Origin: ARS1285 sp038045965
GTDB taxonomy: Archaea; Nanobdellota; Nanobdellia; Pacearchaeales; GW2011-AR1
Assembly (NCBI GenBank): GCA_038045965.1
Contig: JBBSXD010000016.1
Coordinates: 1-34,238, forward strand
Direction: 5' to 3'
Length of the DNA stretch: 34,238 nucleotides
The notes under the pieces are model-generated. The model saw only the letters and a list, made by a program, of their open reading frames with translations. It made no database searches and was not told the DNA's origin. Positions 16,244 to 24,020 of this stretch are shown one piece after another (the stretch's first letter is position 1; the number at the start of each line of letters is the position of its first letter). The position numbers and the translations under genes are program-made.

Positions 16244-18631
16244 TTATCCTAGATAGCTTTTAGGAACTTCTAAAGCTGCTTTTGCAGATCTTAGATATTC
16301 TGTTTCTATTTTTCTATATCTATCCATGTCATATTTTGTTACAGAAGCTCCTACCTTCTTCATGGCTTCTTCAAAATATTTTAATCCTACTTCTTTTGCT
16401 TCTATATTATCTCTTAGTGCAAGTATTGCAGATTCTCTTACTAAAGATTCTATGTCTGCACCAACGTAACCTTCACTTTGATCAGATAAATGGTAAACTA
16501 ATTTTTCTTTCTCAGATAATTCATAGAATTTAATAAAATCTTTTTTTAATCCATTTTTATCAAACTCCATATTTTTATATTTAGTGTCTAATTGAATTAT
16601 TTCTTCTTTAGTTAATTTTATTGGCATATTTTTTGTATGAATCTTAAATATTTTTTCTCTACCTTCTCTTTCTGGAGAGCCTACTAATAATATCCTGTCA
16701 AATCTTCCTGGTCTCAATAATGCGGAGTCTAGCATATCTGGTCTATTAGTTGCGGCTATTACAACTACATTTGATAAATCTTCAATACCATCCATTTCAG
16801 CTAGTAATTGATTTAAGACTCTTTCTGTAACTTTTGTTCCTGTTTCAATTCCTCTTTTTCCTGCTAAGGAGTCTATTTCATCAAAGAAAATTATGCATGG
16901 AGAAACTTGTCTAGCTCTGTTGAATATTTTTCTTATACCTTCTTCTGATTTTCCAACCCACATTGAAAGAAGTGATGGGCCTTTTACTTGAATGAAATTA
17001 GCTTCTGATTCATTTGCAACAGCTTTTGCTAAAAGGGTTTTACCGGTTCCTGGAGGACCGTAAAGTAGAATTCCTTTTGGAGCTTTTATTCCTAATCTTG
17101 TAAAAGATGCGGGATATTTTAAAGGCCATTCAACAGCTTCTTTTAGTTCTTGTTTCACTTTGTCTAGTCCTCCAACATCATCCCATTTAATATTTGGAGT
17201 TTCCACTAAAACTTCTCTCATTGCAGAAGGTCTTACTACTTTCAGTGATTCATCAAAATCTTTTTTTCTTACTTTAAGTTCTTTTAAAATTTCTTCAGGT
17301 ATTTCTTCATCTTCTTTTAATTCTAATTTTGGAAGTAGTCTTCTTAAAACTACCATTGCTGCTTCTTTTGCTAATGCTGATAAATCTGCTCCAACAAATC
17401 CATGAGTTACTCTAGCTATCTCTTCTAAGTCTACATCTTTTGTTAATGGCATTCCTCTAGTATGTATTTTTAAAATCTGTAATCTACCATTGCTGTCTGG
17501 AACTCTTAATTCTAGTTCTCTATCAAATCTACCAGGTCTTCTTAAAGCAGGATCAATAGAATTAGGTCTGTTAGTTGCAGCTATGACAACTACTTTTCCT
17601 CTTGATTGTAATCCGTCCATCATTGTTAGTAATTGAGAAACTACTCTTCTTTCTACTTCTCCTCCAACTTCTTCTCTTTGAGGAGCTATAGAATCTATTT
17701 CATCTATAAAAATTATAGAGGGAGAATTTTTTTCAGCTTCTTCAAAAATATCTCTAATCTTTTTTTCAGATTCACCATAAAATTTGCTCATTATTTCTGG
17801 TCCGTTCAATAAAATAAAATTAGCTTCTGATTCGTTTGCAACAGCTTTTGCTAAAAGGGTTTTACCGGTTCCTGGAGGACCATGCAATAAAACTCCTTTT
17901 GGTGGTTCTACACCAAGTCTTTCAAAAATTTCTGGTCTTTTAAGTGGAAGTTCTACCATCTCTCTTAATTTTTTAACTTCATCAGTTAAACCTCCTATAT
18001 CTTCGTAAGTAACTTCCGGGATATTCTCTTCAGATATTTCAACAGTTTTATTACTTAGGACTACTTCTGTATTTTCAGTGATTATGCAAGGAGTGTTTGG
18101 ATTTGTGCCTGCTACTATAAATCTTATTTGCTGAATTCCTCCTAAATTTCCAAAACCACCAAATATATCATTTAAATTTCCAAAAACATCATCCATTCCA
18201 AATTCATCGCTCATTAAATCTTTTCTTCTTTGGACTCCTCCTAAAACTATTATATCTCCTTTTACTATAGCTCTTCCAAGTAATCCTGGTTTTAAATCTC
18301 CTTGAACTCTAATTCCTTTTTGTGCTGGAGCAATAATTATTTTTTTTGCTTCTTTAATATCTGTTTTTAATACTATGACATTATCAGAAACTCCCGTACG
18401 AGCATTTTTTCTTATAATTCCATCTATTCTTATAATTCCTTCTCCAACATCTGCTGGATAAGCTTTATCTGCTATTGCAACTGTTTCTCTTTCTCCTTTT
18501 ATAGTAATTATATCTCCTCTTCTAATTCCTAATTCTTTCATTATCTCAAAATCAATTCTGGCGATTCCCCTATATGCATCGTCTTGTAAAGCTTCAGCAA
18601 CTCTTAACTTTATACTTTTATTTTGTATCAT
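16244..18631 (-). CDS. cdc48: CDC48/VCP-type AAA+ ATPase
   Basis: 795 aa, the archaeal homologue of p97: a hexameric unfoldase feeding proteins to degradation or remodelling. The N domain (about 1-195) has the double-psi barrel seen in LRVAEALQDDAYRGIARID. Two AAA modules follow, each with GPPGTGKTLLAKAVANESEA; Walker B is IIFIDEIDSIAP in D1 and IIFFDEIDSLAG in D2, and the arginine-finger region RRPGRFDRE recurs as LRPGRFDRI. The N domain carries a Gly/Phe/Asp-rich insert (DDVFGNLNDIFGGFGNLGG), and D2 has an extra segment of about 40 residues before GYVGADIESL. It starts 8 bp after the upstream regulator's stop. Confidence 0.97.
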   Translation of the reverse strand: MIQNKSIKLRVAEALQDDAYRGIARIDFEIMKELGIRRGDIITIKGERETVAIADKAYPADVGEGIIRIDGIIRKNARTGVSDNVIVLKTDIKEAKKIIIAPAQKGIRVQGDLKPGLLGRAIVKGDIIVLGGVQRRKDLMSDEFGMDDVFGNLNDIFGGFGNLGGIQQIRFIVAGTNPNTPCIITENTEVVLSNKTVEISEENIPEVTYEDIGGLTDEVKKLREMVELPLKRPEIFERLGVEPPKGVLLHGPPGTGKTLLAKAVANESEANFILLNGPEIMSKFYGESEKKIRDIFEEAEKNSPSIIFIDEIDSIAPQREEVGGEVERRVVSQLLTMMDGLQSRGKVVVIAATNRPNSIDPALRRPGRFDRELELRVPDSNGRLQILKIHTRGMPLTKDVDLEEIARVTHGFVGADLSALAKEAAMVVLRRLLPKLELKEDEEIPEEILKELKVRKKDFDESLKVVRPSAMREVLVETPNIKWDDVGGLDKVKQELKEAVEWPLKYPASFTRLGIKAPKGILLYGPPGTGKTLLAKAVANESEANFIQVKGPSLLSMWVGKSEEGIRKIFNRARQVSPCIIFFDEIDSLAGKRGIETGTKVTERVLNQLLAEMDGIEDLSNVVVIAATNRPDMLDSALLRPGRFDRILLVGSPEREGREKIFKIHTKNMPIKLTKEEIIQLDTKYKNMEFDKNGLKKDFIKFYELSEKEKLVYHLSDQSEGYVGADIESLVRESAILALRDNIEAKEVGLKYFEEAMKKVGASVTKYDMDRYRKIETEYLRSAKAALEVPKSYLG

Positions 18632-18639
18632 TTTCTTAT

Positions 18640-19038
18640 CTATATATTTTTAGAATTATTATTTAAATTGTGATGATTACTTAGACTTTTGTGATGACTG
18701 CATGCAAAATTCATTCTTAATATTCCAAATTCTTCTAGACATAAATTTACCATACCATCCATAATTTTTTCTTGCTCCTTCATGAAATTAACTATTTCTT
18801 TTGGAATAGATACAGCATAAGAATTTCCTACAAATCTCATTTTCACATTAAATTGTTTCTTTTTTAAATCATTAAAGTTTTTATATTCTTGCTCATCTTT
18901 AGGATGCAAGATTTTAGAATCACATTTTAAGCATTTCATCGCTCTAATAATAAAACCATTTCTGATAATTTCAATTTGTTTCATTTCTACACTGCAATCT
19001 TTGCATAAAATTCTTTGGCTGAAAATATCATGTTCCAT
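18640..19038 (-). CDS. Zinc-ribbon/AbrB-like transcription regulator
   Basis: 132 aa. Two CxxC pairs (CKDC and CLKC, about 12-15 and 36-39) make a zinc ribbon. The block VKMRFVGNSYAVSIPKEIV (about 65-83) is a SpoVT/AbrB swapped-hairpin DNA-binding segment, with the usual GNS-x-x-x-x-IPKEI core. The tail is rich in His and Asn. The gene directly precedes cdc48, so it may control that operon. Palindromic sites cluster between its promoter and start, which suggests autoregulation. Confidence 0.75.
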   Translation of the reverse strand: MEHDIFSQRILCKDCSVEMKQIEIIRNGFIIRAMKCLKCDSKILHPKDEQEYKNFNDLKKKQFNVKMRFVGNSYAVSIPKEIVNFMKEQEKIMDGMVNLCLEEFGILRMNFACSHHKSLSNHHNLNNNSKNI

Positions 19039-19084
19039 TTTTGTTTTCTCTTTTTATGAATATAAACCCTAGAAAAGCTAGTTT

Positions 19085-19178
19085 CATACATTGTATGTCT
19101 TTGCTCATCCAGGGGAAAAGAGGTGTATTGAAAGTATGTATATACTTTCTGTATACACAGAGTAATAAAAGTATTTAA
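19085..19178 (-). promoter_or_regulatory. Promoter with clustered GTAT/ATAC palindromes
   Basis: A minus-strand TATA box lies near 19170-19178. Just downstream come CATAC-ATT-GTATG (19085-19097), GAAAGTAT-GTAT-ATACTTTC (19130-19149) containing GTATATAC, and GTATAC (19151-19156). Transcription towards the regulator gene at 19038 should begin near 19145, inside this cluster, so the sites look like operators. Confidence 0.5.
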
Positions 19179-19245
19179 ATGTTTTGTTTTTATTTTTTTG
19201 AAAAAATAATTTTTTATTTGATTTTGTAGATGAGAAATTAATTTA

Positions 19246-19404
19246 TTATATAAATATGTTTTTTGCGTAATCACTTTTCTCAAGAAGTTCATTTAAATTT
19301 AAATCTCCAGCCCATGTTCCCCAGCTTACATTTGGTTTAGCTATATTATTATAATTAATTTCTTCTAACTCTTTTTGCATCTCTTCAAAATCTTTTAATT
19401 TCAT
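19246..19404 (-). CDS. Small hypothetical protein (52 aa)
   Basis: An ATG at 19404 on the minus strand, preceded by TTTAAATATA about 25 bases upstream, opens a frame of 52 residues ending at 19246. The head is an amphipathic acidic helix (KDFEEMQKELEEI), followed by VSWGTWAGDLNLNELLEKS. Codon choice matches real genes here. No family recognised; the promoter and the non-simple sequence make it credible. Confidence 0.5.
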   Translation of the reverse strand: MKLKDFEEMQKELEEINYNNIAKPNVSWGTWAGDLNLNELLEKSDYAKNIFI

Positions 19405-19480
19405 ATGATATTGATGAAGAATATATATTTAAAATCTTGTGTGATGAAGTTATATAGAATAATTAATCTTATTAGATAAA

Positions 19481-19648
19481 ATGAAAACTAAATTTAAATT
19501 AATAGATTATATCTCTTTGATTTTGTTATTATCATTTATTTTAGTTATTCTCTTTTATTTTAAAGGTTGGTTAGTTATTTTGTTTATAATTATATTTTTT
19601 ATTTTATTAGAAATTAAAAATAGAGATAAGAAAACAAAGTTTTTATAG
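19481..19648 (+). CDS. Small two-helix membrane protein (55 aa)
   Basis: ATG at 19481, stop at 19646-19648. Two hydrophobic stretches (about 10-27 and 31-45) are separated by a KGW turn, with Lys/Arg-rich ends. Divergent from the 52-aa gene, with TATA-like TTATATAG about 25 bases upstream. No family recognised. Short hydrophobic frames arise easily in AT-rich DNA, so confidence is moderate. Confidence 0.45.
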   Translation: MKTKFKLIDYISLILLLSFILVILFYFKGWLVILFIIIFFILLEIKNRDKKTKFL

Positions 19649-19668
19649 ATTGATTCTGTGATATTTGA

Positions 19669-20520
19669 ATGGATAAAGAGAGAACGAAAAATAAAGATGA
19701 ACACGATTCTATTTTTCAAAGAAATATCCAACGAGGAATAGATGAAGGAATTATTAAAATTGAAAGTGATGGTTCAAAAATTACTTATTTATGCTCTCGT
19801 AAATTTACCGATAATTTTAAAGATCCAGAGGAAAAAGTAAGAGCATCTTATTTCTGTGAACTTGTTTTAGATTATGATTATCCTAAAGAAAAAATAGATC
19901 TTGAAGTTAAAACTAAACCAGATAAAGATTCTGCTGATATTGTTGTTTATGAAGATGATGAATTAAAAAGTCCCTATTTAATAGTTGAATGTAAAAAAGA
20001 TGGAATTAGTGATCAAGAATATAAAATTACAATAGATCAAGCATTTAGATATGCTAATTATTTAAGAGCAAATTTCGCATCTGTTGTTGCTGGCATCACA
20101 AAGACTGCTTTTAATGTTTTAGAATTTAAGTCAAATGAAAGAGAAAAGAATGTTATTTCGGATATTCCTAAGAAGTATGGAAAGATTCCTAAATATAAAT
20201 TTATTAAAGGAGAGATTACTAAAGAATTAAAAGAAGTTTCAAGGGAAGAATTAATTAGGGCTTTAGAAAAATCTCACAATACTGTTTGGCAAGGTGGAAA
20301 ATTAGCTCCAACTACAGCTTTTGATGAAGTTTCAAAAATTCTTTTCTGCAAACTGCGAGATGAGAAAACTACAAGGAAAGGTGAAATTTATAGCTTCCAA
20401 ATTGGAACGCATGAATCAGCAGAAGAAATTTTTAAGAGAATAGATGCAATTTACCAAAAAGCAAAAAAAGAATTAGAAACGGCTAAACAAGAAGTAGAGA
20501 AAATAATCTTAGGAAAATAA
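19669..20520 (+). CDS. Truncated type I restriction protein, nuclease-like N-terminal half only
   Basis: 283 aa. It matches the N-terminal half of long restriction-modification proteins that continue into an N6-adenine methylase. A PD-(D/E)XK-like core is visible in DKDSADIVVYEDDE followed by PYLIVECKKDGIS (Asp, then Glu-x-Lys). Further on come SHNTVWQGGKLAPTTAFDEV and FQIGTHESAEEIFKRI, blocks that normally precede the methylase domain. Here the protein stops just after IYQKAKKE, with no NPPY or SAM motif and no continuation downstream. It is either a remnant or a free nuclease-like domain. Confidence 0.75.
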   Translation: MDKERTKNKDEHDSIFQRNIQRGIDEGIIKIESDGSKITYLCSRKFTDNFKDPEEKVRASYFCELVLDYDYPKEKIDLEVKTKPDKDSADIVVYEDDELKSPYLIVECKKDGISDQEYKITIDQAFRYANYLRANFASVVAGITKTAFNVLEFKSNEREKNVISDIPKKYGKIPKYKFIKGEITKELKEVSREELIRALEKSHNTVWQGGKLAPTTAFDEVSKILFCKLRDEKTTRKGEIYSFQIGTHESAEEIFKRIDAIYQKAKKELETAKQEVEKIILGK

Positions 20521-20613
20521 ATTAAAAAGTTACGAAGAAATAATCGAAGAAAGTTTGAAATGAAATCACTCAACAAACAAAAAACTATTAAAGTATAATC
20601 TACTAATAAGATT

Positions 20614-20787
20614 ATGGATACAAAAGAATTGGAAATAAATGTAAAAAATATTATGTTTAAATTAGCTAATATTCAGTCTGATATGAATTATATAAAGGAA
20701 AAACTTCTTTTGAAAGAAGAAATAGAGATGCTAGAACAATTTTCGGCAGAAGATAGTGCAGATTTTTTTGAAAAATACGATTTATAA
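20614..20787 (+). CDS. Antitoxin partner of the MazF-like toxin
   Basis: 57 aa, acidic and helical, with LEINVKNIMFKLANI at the start and a Phe/Asp/Glu-rich end (FSAEDSADFFEKYDL). Its TAA shares one base with the toxin ATG (TAATG), the usual coupled order antitoxin-toxin. The sequence does not show an obvious DNA-binding domain; the C-terminal acidic part is what normally blocks the toxin groove. The call rests mainly on context. Confidence 0.65.
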   Translation: MDTKELEINVKNIMFKLANIQSDMNYIKEKLLLKEEIEMLEQFSAEDSADFFEKYDL

Positions 20788-21116
20788 TGAATAAAGGAGA
20801 GATATGGATTGTTGATTTTCCTTCAAGAGATGGAAGAGAGCAAATTGGTACTAGGCCGTCTATAGTGATAGGTGATACTGGAACAAGTCTCGTATTAGCT
20901 ATCCCATTAACATCAAATTTACAAGCTTTAACCAATCTGCCATATACAATAAAAATTAGTAAATCAAAAGATAATAGACTAGATAAAGATTCTATTGCAT
21001 TGATTCTACAACTTCAGACTCTTGATAAAAAAAGATTTATATCAAAAATAGGAATATTAGAAGAAAATTATCTTAATGAGATAGATAGAGAAATAAGAAA
21101 ATTACTACAATTATGA
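20787..21116 (+). CDS. mazF: MazF/PemK-family toxin (mRNA interferase)
   Basis: 109 aa. NKGEIWIVDFPSRDGREQIGTRPSIVIGD is the PemK/MazF opening, with the Arg-Pro-x-hydrophobic strand; LVLAIPLTSN and DSIALILQLQTLDKKRFISKIG follow with the family's Ser/Gln-rich strand. These enzymes cut RNA at short motifs and slow growth until the antitoxin returns. Start overlaps the antitoxin stop. Length is normal. Confidence 0.88.
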   Translation: MNKGEIWIVDFPSRDGREQIGTRPSIVIGDTGTSLVLAIPLTSNLQALTNLPYTIKISKSKDNRLDKDSIALILQLQTLDKKRFISKIGILEENYLNEIDREIRKLLQL

Positions 21117-21140
21117 TTATGAAAATTGAAAATCATTAAC

Positions 21141-21195
21141 TCAAAACACTTATATAATTGATTAATATATCTTTCATATGAAGGAAGATAAAAAA
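21141..21195 (+). repeat. Second copy of a promoter and gene start
   Basis: 51 of 55 bases match 23966-24020. It contains a TATA box (ACTTATATAA) and the ATG with the first six codons (MKEDKK) of the PD-(D/E)XK nuclease gene at 24003, but the frame stops after nine codons. It now sits about 30 bp before the DUF262 gene and probably drives it. Confidence 0.8.
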
Positions 21196-21224
21196 AATAA
21201 ATATCTATAAATGATGATTTTAAA

Positions 21225-22577
21225 ATGACTAAATTACAATTCAATGAAAACGGAAAACCAATTATTCCAGAACAACAAAATGATAGCTATGATGAAGAAT
21301 TAGAAAGTGGGGAGTATAAAGATATTCCAAAACAAGATAGAAGAGTTATTATTAGTAAAACAGACCCAACAATTAGAGATATTTGTGAGAGATTAGAAAA
21401 AAAGAAAATGATTGCTAATCCCGACTTTCAAAGAAGTTATGTTTGGGATGATAAACCAATAATTAAAAGTAGACTTATAGAATCTGTTTTACTTGATGTT
21501 CCAATTCCAGTAATATATACTTCTGAAACTACGGATGGAAAAGAAGAAGTTATTGATGGACAACAAAGAGTAATTACTTTTCATGGTTTTAAAACAAATA
21601 AATTTGTTCTGAAAGGTTTAACTATTTTAAGTGAATTAAATGGGAAGAAATATGAAGAATTACCAGAGAATTTACAAGATAAATTTCTAAACACGGGGAT
21701 AACAATTATCAAAATATTACCACAATCTCAAAAGGATATAAAATTCGAAGTTTTTGTTAGATTAAACAGAGGTTCAGTTAAATTAAGTGAACAAGAATTA
21801 AGAAATTGTATTTATCGAGGAGATTTTAATAAATTACTTAAAGAACTTAGAGAAAATAAAAATTTCTTGAATTTACAAGGATTGGAAAAACCTAATACTC
21901 GTATGGTGGATGCAGAGCGAATATTGAGATTCTTTGCGTTCTGTGATAGTAGTGAGAGAAATTACAAAAGTCCATTAAAGAAATTCCTAAATGATTATAT
22001 GGAAAAAAAGAAAAATATATCTGATTTAGAAATGGAAGAAAAGAAAAAATTATTTAAGAAGTGTGTTGAGTTATGCCAACAGGTTTTTGGAGATATTTCT
22101 TTTAGAAGATATTATATTTACGAAGATGAAGAAGGTAAAACTGATAAAAAAATAAATGAGGGTTTAATGGATATTCAACTCTATGGGTTTAAGGAGTATG
22201 AAAAACGAGAGATTGTTGGAAAAGAACAAGTTATTAGAGATGCTTTCATAGACCTGATAACTGCTGACAAACAAATGATAGAAAGTATAGAAAAAGGAAC
22301 TTATGGAACACCACAAGTAAAATTAAGAACTGAAAAATGGTTAAATAGATTAAGAGAAATTATTGGTTATCCTAAGAACGATAGAAGATTATATACTTCT
22401 GATGAAAAAAATATTTTATTTGAAAAATCAAATGGGATATGTCAAATTTGTAAAAATAAAATATATTCTTTAGATGATGCTCATGTTGACCACAAAGAAA
22501 GATTTAGCAAAGGTGGAAAGACTATTCTTGAAAATGGACAGATAGTTCACAGATATTGTAATCTTAGAAAAGGTTAA
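21225..22577 (+). CDS. DUF262 and HNH nuclease-domain protein (candidate defence nuclease)
   Basis: 450 aa. The DUF262 (ParB/Srx-like) N-terminus shows ANPDFQRSYVWD (64-75) and VIDGQQR (109-115), the latter typical of this nucleotide-hydrolysing family, followed by FEVFVRLNRGSVKLSEQELRN. The C-terminus is an HNH nuclease (403-450): CQIC, then HVDHKERFSKGG, then HRYC. DUF262-nuclease proteins include GmrSD-like modification-dependent restriction enzymes; this one carries both parts in one chain but with a Cys-rich HNH rather than DUF1524. Its promoter looks borrowed from a nearby gene. Target unknown. Confidence 0.85.
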   Translation: MTKLQFNENGKPIIPEQQNDSYDEELESGEYKDIPKQDRRVIISKTDPTIRDICERLEKKKMIANPDFQRSYVWDDKPIIKSRLIESVLLDVPIPVIYTSETTDGKEEVIDGQQRVITFHGFKTNKFVLKGLTILSELNGKKYEELPENLQDKFLNTGITIIKILPQSQKDIKFEVFVRLNRGSVKLSEQELRNCIYRGDFNKLLKELRENKNFLNLQGLEKPNTRMVDAERILRFFAFCDSSERNYKSPLKKFLNDYMEKKKNISDLEMEEKKKLFKKCVELCQQVFGDISFRRYYIYEDEEGKTDKKINEGLMDIQLYGFKEYEKREIVGKEQVIRDAFIDLITADKQMIESIEKGTYGTPQVKLRTEKWLNRLREIIGYPKNDRRLYTSDEKNILFEKSNGICQICKNKIYSLDDAHVDHKERFSKGGKTILENGQIVHRYCNLRKG

Positions 22578-22579
22578 AA

Positions 22580-22705
22580 ATGGAAGAAGAAATTAAAAAA
22601 ATTTTGAAAGATATGCAAAATCAGATAGATGCTTTAGAAGATGAATTATCTAACATAAAAAATCATAAACATGATTTTGATGGATATGTTACAAGTAATT
22701 ATTAG
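22580..22705 (+). CDS. Tiny coiled-coil protein (41 aa) after the DUF262-HNH gene
   Basis: The ATG at 22580 is two bases after the nuclease stop. The 41 residues form an acidic amphipathic helix (EEIKKILKDMQNQIDALEDEL) ending in a His/Asp/Tyr-rich tail. No family recognised. Tight spacing suggests it is translated with the nuclease and could be a small regulator or immunity partner. Confidence 0.45.
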   Translation: MEEEIKKILKDMQNQIDALEDELSNIKNHKHDFDGYVTSNY

Positions 22706-22708
22706 AAT

Positions 22709-22816
22709 ATGCCAAGCAAAGAATTAAAACAAGCGTGGTTAATTGTTCACTCATCAATAACAGGAGCGATATTTGGAATTGGTCTCAATAATTTATATAA
22801 TAATTTTTCATGGTAA
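22709..22816 (+). CDS. Tiny hydrophobic protein (35 aa)
   Basis: ATG at 22709, three bases after the preceding small ORF's stop, ending at 22816. The middle is moderately hydrophobic (AWLIVHSSITGAIFGIGL) and might insert in a membrane. Its GC content is somewhat above the neighbouring spacer. Evidence is only position and composition. Confidence 0.3.
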   Translation: MPSKELKQAWLIVHSSITGAIFGIGLNNLYNNFSW

Positions 22817-22897
22817 TTATTATTAATTGATTTTATTATTTTATGGTTAATTATTTACCTTCCCAAAATAGCAATTAAAAATAATAGCTAAATTTCT

Positions 22898-22933
22898 GTG
22901 TAAAAAGTAAGTCTTTATTTAGACTTTATACAC
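22898..22933 (+). promoter_or_regulatory. Interrupted stem-loop upstream of the AbrB-nucleotidyltransferase gene
   Basis: GTGTA (22898-22902) pairs with TACAC (22929-22933), and AAGTCT pairs with AGACTT around a TTATTT loop. It may end transcripts of the DUF262 group or act as an operator. Confidence 0.35.
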
Positions 22934-22951
22934 AAAACCAAAAATACCAAA

Positions 22952-22975
22952 AACTTTATAAATTAGTTTAACTAA
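22952..22975 (+). promoter_or_regulatory. TATA box with adjoining palindrome
   Basis: CTTTATAAAT is followed at once by the perfect palindrome TTAGTT-T-AACTAA (22963-22975), about 22 bases before the ATG at 22998. A site between TATA box and start is well placed for repression, perhaps by the AbrB-like N-terminus of the encoded protein. Confidence 0.45.
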
Positions 22976-22997
22976 AGTTATAACGTGAATAGTTAAA

Positions 22998-23798
22998 ATG
23001 GAATATATAATAAAACCAACTAGAGTTATAGGGAATGCTTCAGGAGTGATACTCCCTAAGGAATGGAAAAATTCTCTTATTAGAGCTGAAATAATAACTA
23101 AACCTTTGAATGAATATGAATTATTAAAATTGATAGAAAATGAAATTTCTATTAAAAAGATAATGGGAATTTATCTTATAGGCAGTTATGCAAGGGGAGA
23201 TTATGATAATAAAAGTGATATAGATATTTTAGTTATAAATAAAGATATTAATAAAACAATGAAATTAGGAAAATATGAGATAAATATATTATCATTAAGT
23301 AGTTTAGAGTATCTCTTAAAATATAATTGTATTCCTGTTTTACCATGGATAGTTGAATCTGTATCTATTATTAATGACTCTCTATTAGATAAATATAAAA
23401 ATACTAAATTAACTTTGAAAAATTTAAAATGGCATATAGAGACAAATAAAACTTCGATGAATATTATAAGAGAAAAACTGAAAGCGGCAAAAAAATATGA
23501 TGATTATGAATATATTTGTGGGTGTTCTTATTCGTTAGTTTTGAGGTTGAGAACTTTATATGCTATAGAATGTTTAATAAAAAAGAAAATCCAAAGAAAA
23601 TCGGAATTAATTTCTTTAATTGAAAAAATATCTGGCAGTAGAAATATTTATGATATCTATTTAGATAATAAACTTAATATTGATGAAGATATTAAAGATG
23701 TAGAAAAAGTCTCTTATGAAGGAATAAAGTCTATATTAGATTATATAGTAATAAAAAATAAAGAGATAGAGAAATGGCTAAAAGAAAAAAAAGATTAG
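22998..23798 (+). CDS. AbrB-like/nucleotidyltransferase fusion protein
   Basis: 266 aa. Residues 5-33 (IIKPTRVIGNASGVILPKEW) resemble the AbrB/DUF2080 swapped hairpin. A minimal nucleotidyltransferase follows: GSYARGDYDNKSDIDILV (62-79) holds the Gly-Ser and the Asp-x-Asp metal ligands. The C-terminal half is helical, like the HEPN partners of MNT toxins/antitoxins, but the Rx4-6H ribonuclease motif is not seen. The whole looks like a fused, self-regulating MNT-type module. It overlaps the next ORF by 25 bp. Confidence 0.75.
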   Translation: MEYIIKPTRVIGNASGVILPKEWKNSLIRAEIITKPLNEYELLKLIENEISIKKIMGIYLIGSYARGDYDNKSDIDILVINKDINKTMKLGKYEINILSLSSLEYLLKYNCIPVLPWIVESVSIINDSLLDKYKNTKLTLKNLKWHIETNKTSMNIIREKLKAAKKYDDYEYICGCSYSLVLRLRTLYAIECLIKKKIQRKSELISLIEKISGSRNIYDIYLDNKLNIDEDIKDVEKVSYEGIKSILDYIVIKNKEIEKWLKEKKD

Positions 23799-23959
23799 AA
23801 AAACAAATAAGCGGTATTGAAATGTCAATAAAAAAACATCAAGAAAAATTGGCTTCTTTTAGAGGAAGATTGGACACTACTGATACTTATTGGGGTGAAG
23901 AAATTAAAAGATTAATTAGGAGAAAAGAAGATAGAAGAAGTAAATTAAGAAGAAAATAA
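23774..23959 (+). CDS. Small basic coiled-coil protein
   Basis: 61 aa, almost entirely charged helix (RKKRLEKQISGIEMSIKKH), with a DTTDTYWGEEIKRL motif in the middle. Similar short proteins with a DTTxxYW segment seem familiar from other archaeal genomes, but I cannot name a family. It begins inside the previous gene, 25 bp before its stop. Confidence 0.55.
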   Translation: MAKRKKRLEKQISGIEMSIKKHQEKLASFRGRLDTTDTYWGEEIKRLIRRKEDRRSKLRRK

Positions 23960-23965
23960 ATAGAT

Positions 23966-24020
23966 TCAAAAAACTTATATAACTGATTAACATATCTTTT
24001 ATATGAAGGAAGATAAAAAA
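23966..24020 (+). repeat. Promoter and first codons of the nuclease gene (copy of 21141-21195)
   Basis: TATA box ACTTATATAA lies about 25 bases before the ATG at 24003. Only four bases differ from the upstream copy. This copy leads into an intact gene and is therefore the likely source. Confidence 0.8.

Noticed and set aside
18664..18710. Box C/D sRNA from paired GTGATGA motifs
   Set aside because: The repeats encode a His-rich tail of the regulator on the minus strand, and no CTGA boxes are correctly placed.
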